Below are positions 27,467 to 37,217 of a stretch of 64,000 bases of DNA, piece by piece. The position numbers were made by a program, and so were the translations under genes. The number at the start of each line of letters is the position of its first letter. Position 1 is the stretch's first letter. This DNA comes from Lewinellaceae bacterium (GTDB lineage Bacteria; Bacteroidota; Bacteroidia; Chitinophagales; Saprospiraceae). Location: assembly GCA_020636005.1 (NCBI GenBank), contig JACJYR010000001.1, forward strand, positions 878,001 through 942,000, read 5' to 3'. The notes beneath the pieces were generated by a model. The model did not search any database. It was not told the origin of the DNA and saw only the letters and a program-made list of their open reading frames with translations.

Positions 27467-28111
27467 AGATTTAGGTTTTTGTGAATCCCCTATGGTTTCA
27501 GGAGAAGCATCGCTATCGGATAATTTATATTTGACTACGGTTGGTTTTTGGTGAAATGGCCTATGTGTAAAAATTTGGGATAATGCGCCTTTTGTGCAAA
27601 ACTTATCCAAGGCTTTCGGTAAAAACAGTGGCGCAGCAAGGCCTTGCCAAAAAATATGAACCCTCTCACCCCCAAATTAAGAACGGCGCAAAATAAAGTC
27701 TTTTACAGGAGTAAAAGTAGGGGAACCGCCTGGAATAGTTCGATGCGGGCTATCCTAAAATATTTCGTGCCTGCAATTGGCAGTCACTTTATATTTGCAG
27801 CGTTTTTTAAAAACTCAAAAAGGTGGAAAGCAGTCGCTTAAGGATCGAAGGAAAAATAATCCCGATGTGAAATCGGGATTATTTTAAAAAAAACCTTCCA
27901 GTACTGGGGTTTCAAAATCAAAATAGCGAAGCTATTTTTTCATCGTAACCAAATTGGAAAGACAGTTTTTCATCTATTATTTGTTTCACTCAGAATCTGT
28001 TTCAAAACCTGCCATCCAGGAAAAAATCCATCAGAGAGGGGTGTGATTAAAAATACCTCCCCACACCTGGTATTTAGGTTTTAAAACAGCCTCTTAGAAA
28101 ATCTTGACAAA
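27467..28111. other. non-coding region between the barrel protein gene and asd
   Basis: About 645 bases. It contains copy B of the dispersed element (27842-27949). The 65-codon frame at 27644-27841 shows no family features and a basic composition; I do not call it. The rest is A/T-rich and should hold divergent promoters. Confidence 0.55.
27842..27949 (+). repeat. dispersed hairpin element, copy B
   Basis: Forward copy: GGATCGAAGGAAAAATAATC start, hairpin ATCCCGAT-GTGA-AATCGGGAT with T-run, then CCTTCCAGTACTGGGGTTTC, ending TTTTTTCATCGTAACC. The right third differs slightly (AGCGAAGCT replaces GGTGAAGTT). It lies upstream of asd, and copy C lies just downstream of asd in the same orientation. 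Confidence 0.88.
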
Positions 28112-29128
28112 ATGAAAGTAGCAGTAGTGGGCGCCACCGGCCTGGTAGGCACCGTGATGATGGAAGTACTGGAAGAACGGGGTTTTCCAGTGACGGAATT
28201 CCTGCCGGTAGCTTCGGAGCGGTCCGTCGGAAAAGAAATAGCATTTAAAGGCGAAAAATACCAAATCATTGGCCTGGAAGAAGCCGTAGCCCAGCAGCCC
28301 GATGTAGCCATCTTTTCCGCTGGCGGCTCTGTGTCAAAAGAATGGGCGCCGAAGTTCGCCGCCGCCGGCACTACCGTGGTGGACAATTCCTCCGCCTGGC
28401 GGATGGAGCCGGGCATCAAACTGGTAGTCCCCGAAGTGAACGCCGACGTGCTCACCCCGGAAGACAAGATAATAGCCAACCCCAACTGCTCCACCATCCA
28501 GATGGTGGTGGCCTTGGCACCACTCCACAAAGCGTTCAGGATCAAACGATTGGTAGTTTCAACCTATCAGTCCATCACCGGCACGGGGGTAAAGGCCGTG
28601 AAGCAGTACAACCTGGAGCGCAAAGGCTTCAAACCGGGGCAGGATGAAATGGCCTATTATTACCAGATTTTTGAAAACTGCATTCCTCATTGCGATATTT
28701 TCCTTGAAAACGACTACACGAAAGAGGAAATGAAGCTGGTGAACGAGACCAGAAAAATCATGGGCGATGATTCCTTGCGGATAACTTCGACCACCGTTCG
28801 GGTGCCCGTACAGGGAGGACATTCAGAGGCTGTCAACATCGAGTTTGAAAAACCTTTCGACATCAAGCAAGTAAAACAATTGCTTTCAGCAGCTCCCGGT
28901 ATTATAGTGCAGGATGATCCAGCCAATAAACTATACCCAATGCCCTTGATGGCCAAAAACAGGGACGAGGTATTTGTAGGCCGCATCCGTCGGGATGAGA
29001 GCATTGAGAACGGGCTGAACTTATGGGTAGTAGCCGACAACCTGCGCAAAGGGGCTGCTACGAATGCCATACAGATTGCAGAATACCTGGCGGCCAAAAA
29101 GTGGATTGGCGAGCTTGTGCAAGCCTGA
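28112..29128 (+). CDS. asd: aspartate-semialdehyde dehydrogenase
   Basis: 338 residues. VAVVGATGLVGTVMMEVL is the NADP loop, NPNCSTIQM carries the catalytic Cys (about 126), and VPVQGGHSEAVNIEFEKPF contains the catalytic His region. The enzyme makes aspartate semialdehyde for lysine, diaminopimelate, threonine and methionine synthesis. It is flanked by two directly repeated copies of the dispersed element and seems to be a lone transcription unit. Confidence 0.97.
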   Translation: MKVAVVGATGLVGTVMMEVLEERGFPVTEFLPVASERSVGKEIAFKGEKYQIIGLEEAVAQQPDVAIFSAGGSVSKEWAPKFAAAGTTVVDNSSAWRMEPGIKLVVPEVNADVLTPEDKIIANPNCSTIQMVVALAPLHKAFRIKRLVVSTYQSITGTGVKAVKQYNLERKGFKPGQDEMAYYYQIFENCIPHCDIFLENDYTKEEMKLVNETRKIMGDDSLRITSTTVRVPVQGGHSEAVNIEFEKPFDIKQVKQLLSAAPGIIVQDDPANKLYPMPLMAKNRDEVFVGRIRRDESIENGLNLWVVADNLRKGAATNAIQIAEYLAAKKWIGELVQA

Positions 29129-29658
29129 TTATTGGTACTCGCTTTTGAAAGTAATTTTCGCTTTTGGATCGAAGGAAAAATAATCCCGATTTGAAATCGG
29201 GATTATTTTTAAAAAAACCTTCCATTGCTGGGGTTTTCAAAATCAAAATGGTGAAGTTATTTTTTCATCGTTACTTAGTGCTTGGGGTACTGGCACTGCC
29301 CCAAGCACTAATTGGCTATCAATTTTAAAGGCGAATATCTATAAAGCCAGCCATGTCATGGTTCAGACTTTCAGGTGAAGAGTATTTCGGAAATTTACTA
29401 CATCCAGTGATTTCACCCCCTCCTACCCCATTCCACTACCGAATGTTAGGTACTCCCACCCTTAAAAATGGCTATTTTTGACAAAAGTCATCCCCTGCCA
29501 ACTTTTGCTGCCTTACTTTTGGTTGTGTAAAATAAATCTAAATAAGAGTGTAAGGAAAAGCAGTCCAACCGTTTTAATCTGAAAAACCACAGACCAGGAG
29601 TCGTCAGCGTAAAAATGGCCCGGCAATTTTCCTTCTCCACACAAATAATCCAAGCGGC
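29129..29658. other. non-coding region between asd and feoA
   Basis: About 530 bases. Contains element copy C (29166-29275), then directly a perfect 11-bp hairpin AGTGCTTGGGG/CCCCAAGCACT at 29277-29309. A possible -7 box TACTTTTG lies at 29514-29521 for feoAB, but no matching TTTG was found at the normal distance. No gene seen. Confidence 0.55.
29166..29275 (+). repeat. dispersed hairpin element, copy C
   Basis: Nearly identical to copy D along 110 bases, including CCTTCCATTGCTGGGGTTTT and TGGTGAAGTTATTTTTTCAT. The hairpin is AATCCCGATTTGAAATCGGGATT followed by ATTTTTAAAAAAA. It starts 37 bases after the asd stop, so it may act as that gene's terminator. Confidence 0.9.
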
Positions 29659-29886
29659 ATGGTCAGTCCAATTTCAGCACTCAAGCAAGGACACGCAGGA
29701 AAAATCTCCAGTTTCACCGACGAACAGATAGCCGGCAAGCTGATGACAATGGGCGTGTTACCAGGCAGTTTTGTGAAGCTGGTCAGGGTGGCGCCATTCA
29801 AGGGCGGATACTACCTTAAAGTAGATGGCATGGTCATGGTCGTCAGGGAAAAAGAGGCCAGTACCATTGTTTTGGAGGTACAATAA
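29659..29886 (+). CDS. feoA: FeoA-domain ferrous iron transport protein
   Basis: 75 residues, an SH3-like FeoA domain: ALKQGHAGKISSF at the start, LMTMGVLPGSFVKLVRVAPF in the middle and YLKVDGMVMVVREKEA at the end. FeoA associates with FeoB and supports Fe(II) uptake. It lies 19 bases before feoB. Confidence 0.92.
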   Translation: MVSPISALKQGHAGKISSFTDEQIAGKLMTMGVLPGSFVKLVRVAPFKGGYYLKVDGMVMVVREKEASTIVLEVQ

Positions 29887-29905
29887 AGCCAATCGAGCAA
29901 AGTGA

Positions 29906-32014
29906 ATGAGCATTATAGCATTAGCAGGAAACCCAAATAGTGGAAAATCTTCTGTATTCAATCAACTCACCGGGCTGCGACAAAAAGTGGCCAATTTTCC
30001 CGGCGTTACCGTAGAAAAAAAATCTGGAAAACTACTACTGCATGGCGGCATCGAAGCGACCCTGATCGACCTGCCCGGCGCCTATAGCCTTTACCCAAAT
30101 TCGCAGGACGAGCAGGTTGTGCTGAACGTATTGACCAACCCTGCCGATGAGAACTACCCTGACGCCGTGGTGTACATTGCTGATGTCACCAACCTTGAAA
30201 AGCATTTCCTGTTGCTGACCCAGATCATAGACCTGGGCTTTCCGTGCCTGCTCGCCTTGAATATGTCCGACCTGGCCGAAAAAGAGGGTATCAGGGCGGA
30301 TGTGAAGCGCCTGACTGATTTTTTGAGAATTCCGGTCATCCCCATCAGCGGCCGTAAAGGCACCAACATCCACATGCTGAAAGAAGGCATTGCAGTACTA
30401 TTAAATGACAGGACCAAAGCAGACAAACAAGCCACCTTGTACCAGCCCGTTCAAAGCGAACAGAAGGTGATTGACAAGGTGAAGGGCGTGCTGGCAGTTG
30501 AAAACACCTACCAGGCCTTATTAATGGCCCACCATTTTAAAAAGCTTCCTTTCCTGGCAAAGGAAGCCAGGGAGCAGATAGAGCTGATAGTCAGGCAGGC
30601 AGGGTTTCAGGACATCAGGCTCCAGATTGCCGAGACGATGGCACGGTACGGAACATTCACACCCGTTTTGCGGCAAACCATTTCAAAAAATGGCGATAAA
30701 ACGACAACCTCCGACCGGTTGGATGCCACATTAACCCATCCCTACTTTGCGCCGCTCATTTTTTTTGCCATTATGTTTCTCGTCTTCCAGGCTATTTTTG
30801 CCTGGGCAGAATACCCCATGAACTGGATAGAACAGGGGTTTGCCTGGGCGTCGGACTTCATCAAAAATGTAATGCCGGCCGGGTGGTTTACCAATTTGTT
30901 GACGGACGGGGTATTGTCAGGGCTTGGTGGCATCCTAGTCTTTGTGCCCCAAATTGCCATCCTTTTCTTTTTGATCGCCATTCTGGAAGAAGTGGGCTAC
31001 ATGGCACGGGCCGTGTTCATTTTCGATAAAATTATGCAACAATTCGGCCTCAACGGCCGCAGCGTAGTGGCGCTCATTTCGGGTGGCGCCTGCGCCATAC
31101 CAGCCATCATGTCCACCCGTACTATCGGCAACTGGAAAGAACGGCTGATCACCATTCTGGTAACGCCGCTGATCAGTTGTTCCGCCAGGATACCCGTTTA
31201 TGCAGTGTTGATAGGCTTTGTGGTGCCTTCCAAAACAGTGGCCGGCCTGTTCAACCTGCAAGGATTGGCTTTTATGGGACTTTACCTTTTGGGGATACTG
31301 GCTGCATTATTTTCGGCTTATATTTTTAAAAAAATCCTGCGCTCGGAGGAGCGGTCTTTTTTGATGCTTCAACTGCCCCCCTACCGGCTGCCCGTTTGGA
31401 AAAATGTGTGGCACACGATCTATGAAAAGGTGGGGACCTTCGTTTGGGAGGCAGGCAAGGTAATCCTGTTGATCAGCATGGTGCTATGGGTTTTGGCCAG
31501 TTATGGCCCGCCGGCAAAAATGGAACTGGCCGAAAAAACAGCCGCAGAAAAGGCCCGGCAGGAAAACTTGGGAGAGACGGAAACCCAAGATCTAATTGCA
31601 GCCCACAGGATTGAAGCATCCTATGCCGGCCACCTTGGAAAACTGATAGAACCTGCCATCCGGCCCTTGGGTTTCGACTGGAAAATCGGGATTGCCCTTG
31701 TCACTTCTTTTGCGGCCAGGGAGGTTTTTGTTGGCACTATGGCCACCTTGTACAGCATAGGCAGTAGCGACGAAGAATCCACCATCCACGACAAACTTTC
31801 CGAAGCCAGGCGGGACGGCACCGGCGAGTTGGTCTATACACCTGCCACCGCACTTTCTCTTTTGATATTTTACGTCTTTGCCATGCAGTGCATGAGTACC
31901 CTGGCAGTCGTAAAAAGGGAGACAGGAGGATGGAAATGGGCCATCGTACAGTTCGCCTACATGAGCGCAATGGCCTACCTGGGCAGTCTATTTGTGTACC
32001 AAACTATGGGTTGA
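29906..32014 (+). CDS. feoB: ferrous iron transporter FeoB
   Basis: 702 residues. An N-terminal GTPase domain has GNPNSGKSS (G1, about 8-16), VTVEKKSG (G2 region), DLPGAYSL (G3) and LNMSD (G4). A helical guanine-dissociation-inhibitor-like domain (about 185-250) is followed by about eight membrane helices. The gate motifs are intact, including ISGGACAIPAIMSTR and LISCSARIPVY. FeoB imports Fe(II) through the inner membrane with GTP use. The C-terminal tail is short and there is no separate feoC. Confidence 0.97.
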   Translation: MSIIALAGNPNSGKSSVFNQLTGLRQKVANFPGVTVEKKSGKLLLHGGIEATLIDLPGAYSLYPNSQDEQVVLNVLTNPADENYPDAVVYIADVTNLEKHFLLLTQIIDLGFPCLLALNMSDLAEKEGIRADVKRLTDFLRIPVIPISGRKGTNIHMLKEGIAVLLNDRTKADKQATLYQPVQSEQKVIDKVKGVLAVENTYQALLMAHHFKKLPFLAKEAREQIELIVRQAGFQDIRLQIAETMARYGTFTPVLRQTISKNGDKTTTSDRLDATLTHPYFAPLIFFAIMFLVFQAIFAWAEYPMNWIEQGFAWASDFIKNVMPAGWFTNLLTDGVLSGLGGILVFVPQIAILFFLIAILEEVGYMARAVFIFDKIMQQFGLNGRSVVALISGGACAIPAIMSTRTIGNWKERLITILVTPLISCSARIPVYAVLIGFVVPSKTVAGLFNLQGLAFMGLYLLGILAALFSAYIFKKILRSEERSFLMLQLPPYRLPVWKNVWHTIYEKVGTFVWEAGKVILLISMVLWVLASYGPPAKMELAEKTAAEKARQENLGETETQDLIAAHRIEASYAGHLGKLIEPAIRPLGFDWKIGIALVTSFAAREVFVGTMATLYSIGSSDEESTIHDKLSEARRDGTGELVYTPATALSLLIFYVFAMQCMSTLAVVKRETGGWKWAIVQFAYMSAMAYLGSLFVYQTMG

Positions 32015-32109
32015 AGGCGTTTAACAATTAGTGATGCTTAAAAAAAAGATGAGTTTGGTTGAAATTTTTTAAAAAAAAGCCAACATCGAAGAAATTTCGC
32101 AAGCATTTC

Positions 32110-32138
32110 TTGGCATCCTTCTCAAAGTTTTATCTTTG
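32110..32138 (+). promoter_or_regulatory. candidate promoter for the cystathionine beta-synthase-like gene
   Basis: TATCTTTG at 32131-32138 fits TAnnTTTG. A weak upstream TTGG at 32110-32113 is 17 bases away, slightly short for the consensus. The start codon lies about 45 bases downstream. Confidence 0.45.
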
Positions 32139-32183
32139 CGACATAACAACCGATAATAACTACGCACAAAAGCTCCCTTGCTT

Positions 32184-33224
32184 ATGACTTGTAACAACAT
32201 CCTCGAAGCGATTGGCCGTACTCCACTCATCCGCCTCAACAAAATTACCGATGGGATCAGGCCCCTTGTTTATGCCAAGTGCGAAGGGTTCAACCCTGGC
32301 CAATCAGCCAAAGACAGGATTGCACTCCACATGGTGGAAGAAGCAGAAAGAAATGGGCAACTCAGGCCCGGAGGTACCCTTATCGAAGCCACAAGCGGCA
32401 ACACCGGGTTCAGCCTTGCTATGGTAGCTGCCATCAAAGGCTACAGGTGCGTGCTGACAGTAACCAGCAAAGTATCCAGGGAAAAAATAGACATGCTGGA
32501 AGCCATGGGCGCAGAGGTCATAGTTTGCCCAAAAGAGGCAAAGCCCGAAGACCACCGTTCCTATTACAAAGTGGCCGAAAGAAAAGCCCGTGAAATCCCC
32601 AACTCCCTGTATATCAACCAGAACTTTAATACCCAGAATGCCAAGGCCCACTACCTGACGACCGGCCCGGAAATATGGGAACAGACCGAAGGCAAGATCA
32701 CCTGCCTGATAGCGAGTGCGGGCACAGGAGGAACCCTGTCCGGCACAGCACAATACCTGAAGGAGAAAAATCCCGATATCCGCATTATCGGGGTGGATGC
32801 CTACGGCTCGGCGCTCAAGAAATACCACGAAACGGGCGAATACGACGAAAGGGAAATTTATTCCTATCAGATAGAAGGCACCGGAAAAAACATCATCCCT
32901 GCCAATTGTTCTTTTGAACTGATTGACAAATTTGTGAAAGTGAGCGACAAAGAAAGTGCCTTCCGTGCCCGTGAGTTGGCCACTATGGAAGGGATCCTGG
33001 CCGGCTATAGCAGCGGGGCTGGCGTACAGGCCCTGTTACAAATACAGCATGAGTTCACGGAAAACGACCTTGTCGTGCTGATTTTCCCCGATCACGGCAG
33101 CAAATACCTGGGAAAGGTCTTCAACAACAAATGGATGGAAGACCAGGGCTTCTTCGAAACATTGGAAACCGTTGAATCCGAAGTGCCTGTTCCAACCGCA
33201 TTTTTTATACCTACCGTCGTGTAG
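32184..33224 (+). CDS. PLP-dependent cysteine synthase/cystathionine beta-synthase family enzyme
   Basis: About 346 residues from MTCNNILEAIG; an ATG two codons earlier is equally possible. GFNPGQSAKDRIAL has the PLP Lys (about 43), TSGNTGFSLA is the substrate-binding loop and SAGTGGTLSGT holds the phosphate. The C-terminal DLVVLIFPDHGSKYLGKVFN is typical of cystathionine beta-synthase rather than CysK. There is no C-terminal CBS domain. It condenses serine or an activated serine with a thiol (homocysteine or sulfide). It is transcribed alone and followed by a terminator. Confidence 0.9.
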   Translation: MTCNNILEAIGRTPLIRLNKITDGIRPLVYAKCEGFNPGQSAKDRIALHMVEEAERNGQLRPGGTLIEATSGNTGFSLAMVAAIKGYRCVLTVTSKVSREKIDMLEAMGAEVIVCPKEAKPEDHRSYYKVAERKAREIPNSLYINQNFNTQNAKAHYLTTGPEIWEQTEGKITCLIASAGTGGTLSGTAQYLKEKNPDIRIIGVDAYGSALKKYHETGEYDEREIYSYQIEGTGKNIIPANCSFELIDKFVKVSDKESAFRARELATMEGILAGYSSGAGVQALLQIQHEFTENDLVVLIFPDHGSKYLGKVFNNKWMEDQGFFETLETVESEVPVPTAFFIPTVV

Positions 33225-33250
33225 GTTTTTGTGCCAATCATGGCCGCCCT

Positions 33251-33288
33251 CAGCCCATAAAATGAGCATTATTTTATGGGCTGTTTTT
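33251..33288 (+). terminator. intrinsic terminator
   Basis: Stem CAGCCCATAAAAT / ATTTTATGGGCTG with loop GAGCATT, then TTTTTA. It lies 27 bases after the cystathionine beta-synthase-like gene. Confidence 0.9.
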
Positions 33289-33614
33289 ATTCAGAAAATG
33301 TACATCTGTTATTAAAAAGCATAAATGCCTGATTGCAAATCATAGTAAGTGTAAAAACTACAAAAAAAAACCTGGGGCAAAAAAATAGTTAACTTACTTA
33401 AAATCAACATTTTAGAACAATTTATCAAAAGCTATATTAATCCTTGCCCTTGACAAGAGGCCGATTTTGGCTTAAATTGCGGCTCTTTTTGCACGAAGCT
33501 TATCCTAAGAAAGAGAGTACTTCCCCAGAATCCCTGTCCCGCATCTTGAACTATCCAACCTGACGAACTTGTCCAAAACCGATCCCTAAACTTTCTTTCA
33601 TTTTGCAACATAAG

Positions 33615-34040
33615 ATGAGAGAACTCTCCAGTTATCTAAAAGAGGAACAAAGCATGTTGAAACTTCAATCTAAGCCTGGCAGTGTTTCAAAAGTTGAACC
33701 ATTTGTTGAGAAACTCGTCACCAGGTACAATCTAAGCCCAGACAAGCAATGCAACATCCTGATTAGCCTGACCGAAGCCGTGACCAATGCCATCCTGCAT
33801 GGCAACAGGGCCGAGGAGACCAAAACGGTTAGGGTCAGGACAAAAAAAGAAAAAGGCTGCATTGCCCTGAGGATTTCCGACGAAGGCAGGGGGTTTGATT
33901 TTAACAATCTTCCCGATCCCACTTCCCACGAAAACCTCTGTAAATGTGGCGGGCGAGGCGTTTTCTTAATGCGCCAGCTCTCCGATAACATCAGCTTTTA
34001 CGACAATGGCAGCACCGTTGAAATGCGGTTCAAACTATAA
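33615..34040 (+). CDS. RsbW-like anti-sigma/serine kinase ATPase
   Basis: About 141 residues from ATG 33615; a TTG four codons upstream is in frame but less likely. It has a GHKL ATPase fold: ISLTEAVTNAILHGN is the N-box, ISDEGRGFDF the G1 box and GGRGVFLMRQLSD the G2 loop. The length and HATPase_c_2 type fit RsbW/SpoIIAB-like regulators that bind a sigma factor or phosphorylate an anti-anti-sigma protein. No partner is next to it. It is 36 bases before ybeY, probably co-transcribed. Confidence 0.88.
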   Translation: MRELSSYLKEEQSMLKLQSKPGSVSKVEPFVEKLVTRYNLSPDKQCNILISLTEAVTNAILHGNRAEETKTVRVRTKKEKGCIALRISDEGRGFDFNNLPDPTSHENLCKCGGRGVFLMRQLSDNISFYDNGSTVEMRFKL

Positions 34041-34076
34041 CATCCTTATCGGAACAACTCGACCTACCAACTTCAA

Positions 34077-34544
34077 ATGTCATCACAGCCTTTTCCGCTC
34101 GGCAGCGACCCTGAGACAGGGATTTTTTTCGATGCGGTAGTCCCCGGATTTGAGCTGGACAAGGCCGAAAAAATCACCCGTTGGCTGGTGAAAATAATTG
34201 AGCAGGAAGGCACATCGCTCCGCCTGCTCAATTTTATTTTCTGCTCCGATCAATATCTCCACCAAATCAATGTGCAATATTTACAGCATGATACCTTGAC
34301 GGATATCATCACCTTCCCTTATGCTTCACCCCCTTTCATCGAAGGGGATATTTTTATCAGCATAGACCGGGTACGCTACAATGCCAAAAAATACGCTGTC
34401 CCGTTTGAGCACGAACTCAACCGGGTCATGGCCCACGGGCTCCTCCACCTCTGCGGATACAATGACAAAACACCCGAAGAACAAGCTCTTATGCGGCAAA
34501 AGGAAGACGAAGCCCTGGCCTTGTTTGAATCATTCCATCCATGA
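34077..34544 (+). CDS. ybeY: endoribonuclease YbeY
   Basis: 155 residues. The zinc site HELNRVMAHGLLHLCGYND contains the HGxLHLxGY part of the H-x3-H-x5-H family motif, and HDTLTDIITFPY precedes it. YbeY acts in 16S rRNA 3' maturation and ribosome quality control. Its stop overlaps the start of the Rieske oxygenase gene in ATGA, so the two are translationally coupled. Confidence 0.95.
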   Translation: MSSQPFPLGSDPETGIFFDAVVPGFELDKAEKITRWLVKIIEQEGTSLRLLNFIFCSDQYLHQINVQYLQHDTLTDIITFPYASPPFIEGDIFISIDRVRYNAKKYAVPFEHELNRVMAHGLLHLCGYNDKTPEEQALMRQKEDEALALFESFHP

Positions 34545-35614
34545 CAGTAGCGGAGAATATCCAATTGGCCCATACGCTGCCCGGCTCGTTTTACAGGGAT
34601 CCTGCCTTGTTTGAACAAGTAAAGGAAAAAGTCTTTGCCACCTCCTGGCTCTATATTGCCGATGCCACCGTCCTGTCGAATCCCGGGGACGTGTTTCCCT
34701 TTACCCTGCTGGAAAATGTGCTGGACGAACCGCTGGTCCTTTCAATGGATAAGCATGGTCAGGTAAAGTGCCTTTCAAATGTTTGTACCCACCGGGGAAA
34801 AATCATAGTCGAAAAGCCTGGCAACTACCGCCAACTGTGCTGCGGCTATCACGGGCGCTGTTTCCGGCTGGATGGGAGGTTTAAAAGCATGCCGGAGTTT
34901 AAAGAGGCTAAAAACTTCCCTACAGCCGGCGACGATCTGGCCAATATCTCCCTGAAAAAATGGCTGGGCTTGTATCTTGTATCGCTGCACCCCAATTTCA
35001 ATTTTGAAGAAGCCACCCGGCCCATCGCGGAGCGCATCGCCTGGATGCCGCTTGACTCACTGGAATATGCGCAGGAAGGGACCAAGGATTATTATATCAA
35101 CGCAAATTGGGCCTTGTACTGCGACAACTACCTGGAGGGTTTCCATGTTCCTTTTGTCCACCCTGCACTGAACAAAGCCCTGGATTTTGGAAAATACGAG
35201 TATGAGCTTTTCCGCTACGGCAACCTCCAAATTGGGATTGCGGAGGAAGGGGAGCCTCATTTTGACATACCCCCGGGAACACCCGACGCCGGAAAAATGG
35301 TCTATGCCTATTACTTCTGGCTATTCCCCAACCTGATGCTGAATTTCTACCCTTGGGGCTTGTCGCTCAATGTTGTTCAGCCGTTGTCGCATGACAAAAC
35401 TAAAGTCAGTTTTCGTAGTTACCGTTTCAGGGACAAGCCTTTCGACCGGACGGTCAACAACCTGGAAAATACAGAATTGGAAGATGAAGCGGTGGTGGAA
35501 AGCGTTCAAAAAGGCATACAATCAAGGTTTTATAGCAGGGGACGTTTTTCGCCGACAATGGAAAAAGGCGTGCATCATTTCCACAGGTTGGTGGAAGAAA
35601 TGCTTGAAAAGTAG
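34541..35614 (+). CDS. Rieske non-heme iron oxygenase, alpha-subunit type
   Basis: 357 residues. The Rieske cluster motif is CTHRG (about 83-87) with CCGYHGR 17 residues on, giving C-x-H...C-x2-H. The mononuclear iron site is DNYLEGFHVPFVHP, with the usual Asp/Glu and two His ligands. The family hydroxylates aromatic rings or N-methyl compounds such as choline, betaine or carnitine, with electrons from a reductase. No reductase gene is beside it. It overlaps ybeY by 4 bases, an odd pairing but clear in the sequence. Confidence 0.88.
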   Translation: MTVAENIQLAHTLPGSFYRDPALFEQVKEKVFATSWLYIADATVLSNPGDVFPFTLLENVLDEPLVLSMDKHGQVKCLSNVCTHRGKIIVEKPGNYRQLCCGYHGRCFRLDGRFKSMPEFKEAKNFPTAGDDLANISLKKWLGLYLVSLHPNFNFEEATRPIAERIAWMPLDSLEYAQEGTKDYYINANWALYCDNYLEGFHVPFVHPALNKALDFGKYEYELFRYGNLQIGIAEEGEPHFDIPPGTPDAGKMVYAYYFWLFPNLMLNFYPWGLSLNVVQPLSHDKTKVSFRSYRFRDKPFDRTVNNLENTELEDEAVVESVQKGIQSRFYSRGRFSPTMEKGVHHFHRLVEEMLEK

Positions 35615-36081
35615 CAAATGCCTTCTCTGTTCATGATCCCACCCAATCGTTAAGGCATAGAAAGATTGTTTGAAAAACTGCACCACTTACAACGTAAGCG
35701 ATTGAGTAGGAGGGTGTTTTTTAGAGCGTGCCTCCCTTAAATGTCTCTGCTAAATTTTATTGGTAAATTTTCGGAGAAAGGTCACGAGGTTGTTCAAAAA
35801 ACAGTGTCAATTTCTCACAAGTGATTGATTGTGAGAGTGTGTTTATTCCAAAAACTCACTTTTCTGAATGGTCTCCACGTCACCTGAGACACCAAGCCAC
35901 CTCGCCCATTTTTATCCTTCTAAAAACTTAAAATGCCAAATTTTAAATCACACCTGCGCTTTTTCCTGTTATTATGTGAACAAAAAGTGCTTAAATGGCG
36001 ATTAATATTTATTCACAATCCTATAACTTCTTCGAGTTACGTCCGTATAACCTATTTCTTCACACACAAACCTATTCCGTT
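35615..36081. other. non-coding spacer with an operator-like inverted repeat
   Basis: About 470 bases. TCTCACAA/TTGTGAGA separated by 8 bases at 35813-35836 is a perfect 8-bp inverted repeat, spaced like a dimeric repressor operator. Nothing else recognised. Confidence 0.5.
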
Positions 36082-36306
36082 ATGATGCACCAATATTTTA
36101 ACAAACTCAACAACCGGAAAGCATCCTCCCTTTTTGATGATTTGGCTCCCGACACAGCAGTAAGGCTTGTGCGGAGCGATGCAAAACAATCTGGCCACTT
36201 CAACGACGGCGACCTTCAAAGCGATAATAAAGAAACGGCTAAAGCTCCTTCCCTTCCGTTCTGGCTGTCCCGGAAAAAAGACATATCCTCCCACGCAGAT
36301 AAATAA
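36082..36306 (+). CDS. small hypothetical protein
   Basis: A 74-residue frame starting MMHQYFNKLNNRKASSLFDD, hydrophilic, with no known motif, signal peptide or membrane segment. Support for a real gene is modest: a proper intrinsic terminator lies 45 bases downstream and no other gene would use it. A longer start at 35995 would add a run rich in aromatic residues with no better support. Confidence 0.4.
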   Translation: MMHQYFNKLNNRKASSLFDDLAPDTAVRLVRSDAKQSGHFNDGDLQSDNKETAKAPSLPFWLSRKKDISSHADK

Positions 36307-36350
36307 AATCTTTTTTGGGATAGAACCACAAGAATGCGCTGATTGACAAA

Positions 36351-36390
36351 GCCCCTGCCGAGTACCCACTGCCTCGACAGGGGCTTTTCA
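36351..36390 (+). terminator. intrinsic terminator
   Basis: Stem AGCCCCTGCCGAG / CTCGACAGGGGCT with one mismatch, then TTTTC. It ends whatever transcript covers the small gene at 36082-36306. Confidence 0.8.
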
Positions 36391-36560
36391 ATTAGGGGAT
36401 CTCCTAAGAATTTGCGAAGAAAATCAAGGCTCCAGGCCCTACCGCCCAGCCCACCTGTTTAAATTATTTCAAAAAAAACTTCAACAAGAAAATCCAAGTC
36501 CATCCCTATCCTCGTAATAATGGGCATAATCACAATTAATTCATTTAAAAATCCAAAAAA

Positions 36561-37217
36561 ATGAAAAAGAGAAATTTGTTGCTCACATTGCTCGCCATCA
36601 TTACAGCCTCTGCGGGCATCGTCTGGGCCGCCGACCACATTGATGCGCCGGGCGTTACTTCGACCACTTCAGACATTACCGACTTTTACGCATTCCAAAG
36701 CCCTGAAAATTCCAGCAATATGGTGTTCGTCGCCAACTTGCAGGGATTGCTCGACCCAACAGCGACTGCCAATGCCACTTTCGATGAAAACGTAATGGTA
36801 GAGTTCAACATTGACAATACGGGCGACTTCGTAGAAGACCTCGTCATCCAGGCTACCTTTAAGGATGGGAAAGTGAATGTTTATGGCCCCGTGAAGCCTA
36901 CCGCTACCGGCAAGATCAGCCGGGTGGAAACATCGGGCGACGTGACGGCAGCCAACATCACGAAATACAACCAGACGGCCTCCATTGGCAGCAGTAATGG
37001 TATTAAGGTATTTGCTGGCCCAAGAGACGATCCATTCTTCTTCGATTTCGCAAAATACAGTGAAATTATTGCCGGTACTGCCACTGGTTTCAGCAATCCG
37101 GGATCGGACACCTTTGCAGGAACCAATGTCATGTCTGTCGTAGTGGAAGTACCGAAATCCATGCTCGGATCGGCAGCTACCCTCAATACCTGGGTAGAGA
37201 GCAAGCGCAAAATCTGA
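36561..37217 (+). CDS. DUF4331 family protein, N-terminal half as a separate gene
   Basis: 218 residues with a signal peptide (KKRNLLLTLLAIITASAGIVWA). The mature protein begins ADHIDAPGVTSTTSDITDFYAF, the diagnostic opening of DUF4331, and ends near VMSVVVEVPKSMLGS and TWVESKRKI, about where the full-length family passes into its second half. The next gene carries the missing second half. DUF4331 proteins are secreted and of unknown function. The stop is normal, and 166 bases separate the two genes. Confidence 0.85.
   Translation: MKKRNLLLTLLAIITASAGIVWAADHIDAPGVTSTTSDITDFYAFQSPENSSNMVFVANLQGLLDPTATANATFDENVMVEFNIDNTGDFVEDLVIQATFKDGKVNVYGPVKPTATGKISRVETSGDVTAANITKYNQTASIGSSNGIKVFAGPRDDPFFFDFAKYSEIIAGTATGFSNPGSDTFAGTNVMSVVVEVPKSMLGSAATLNTWVESKRKI

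Noticed and set aside
27644..27841. 65-codon plus-strand frame before element copy B
   Set aside because: No motif, no promoter and low-complexity basic composition; kept as non-coding.
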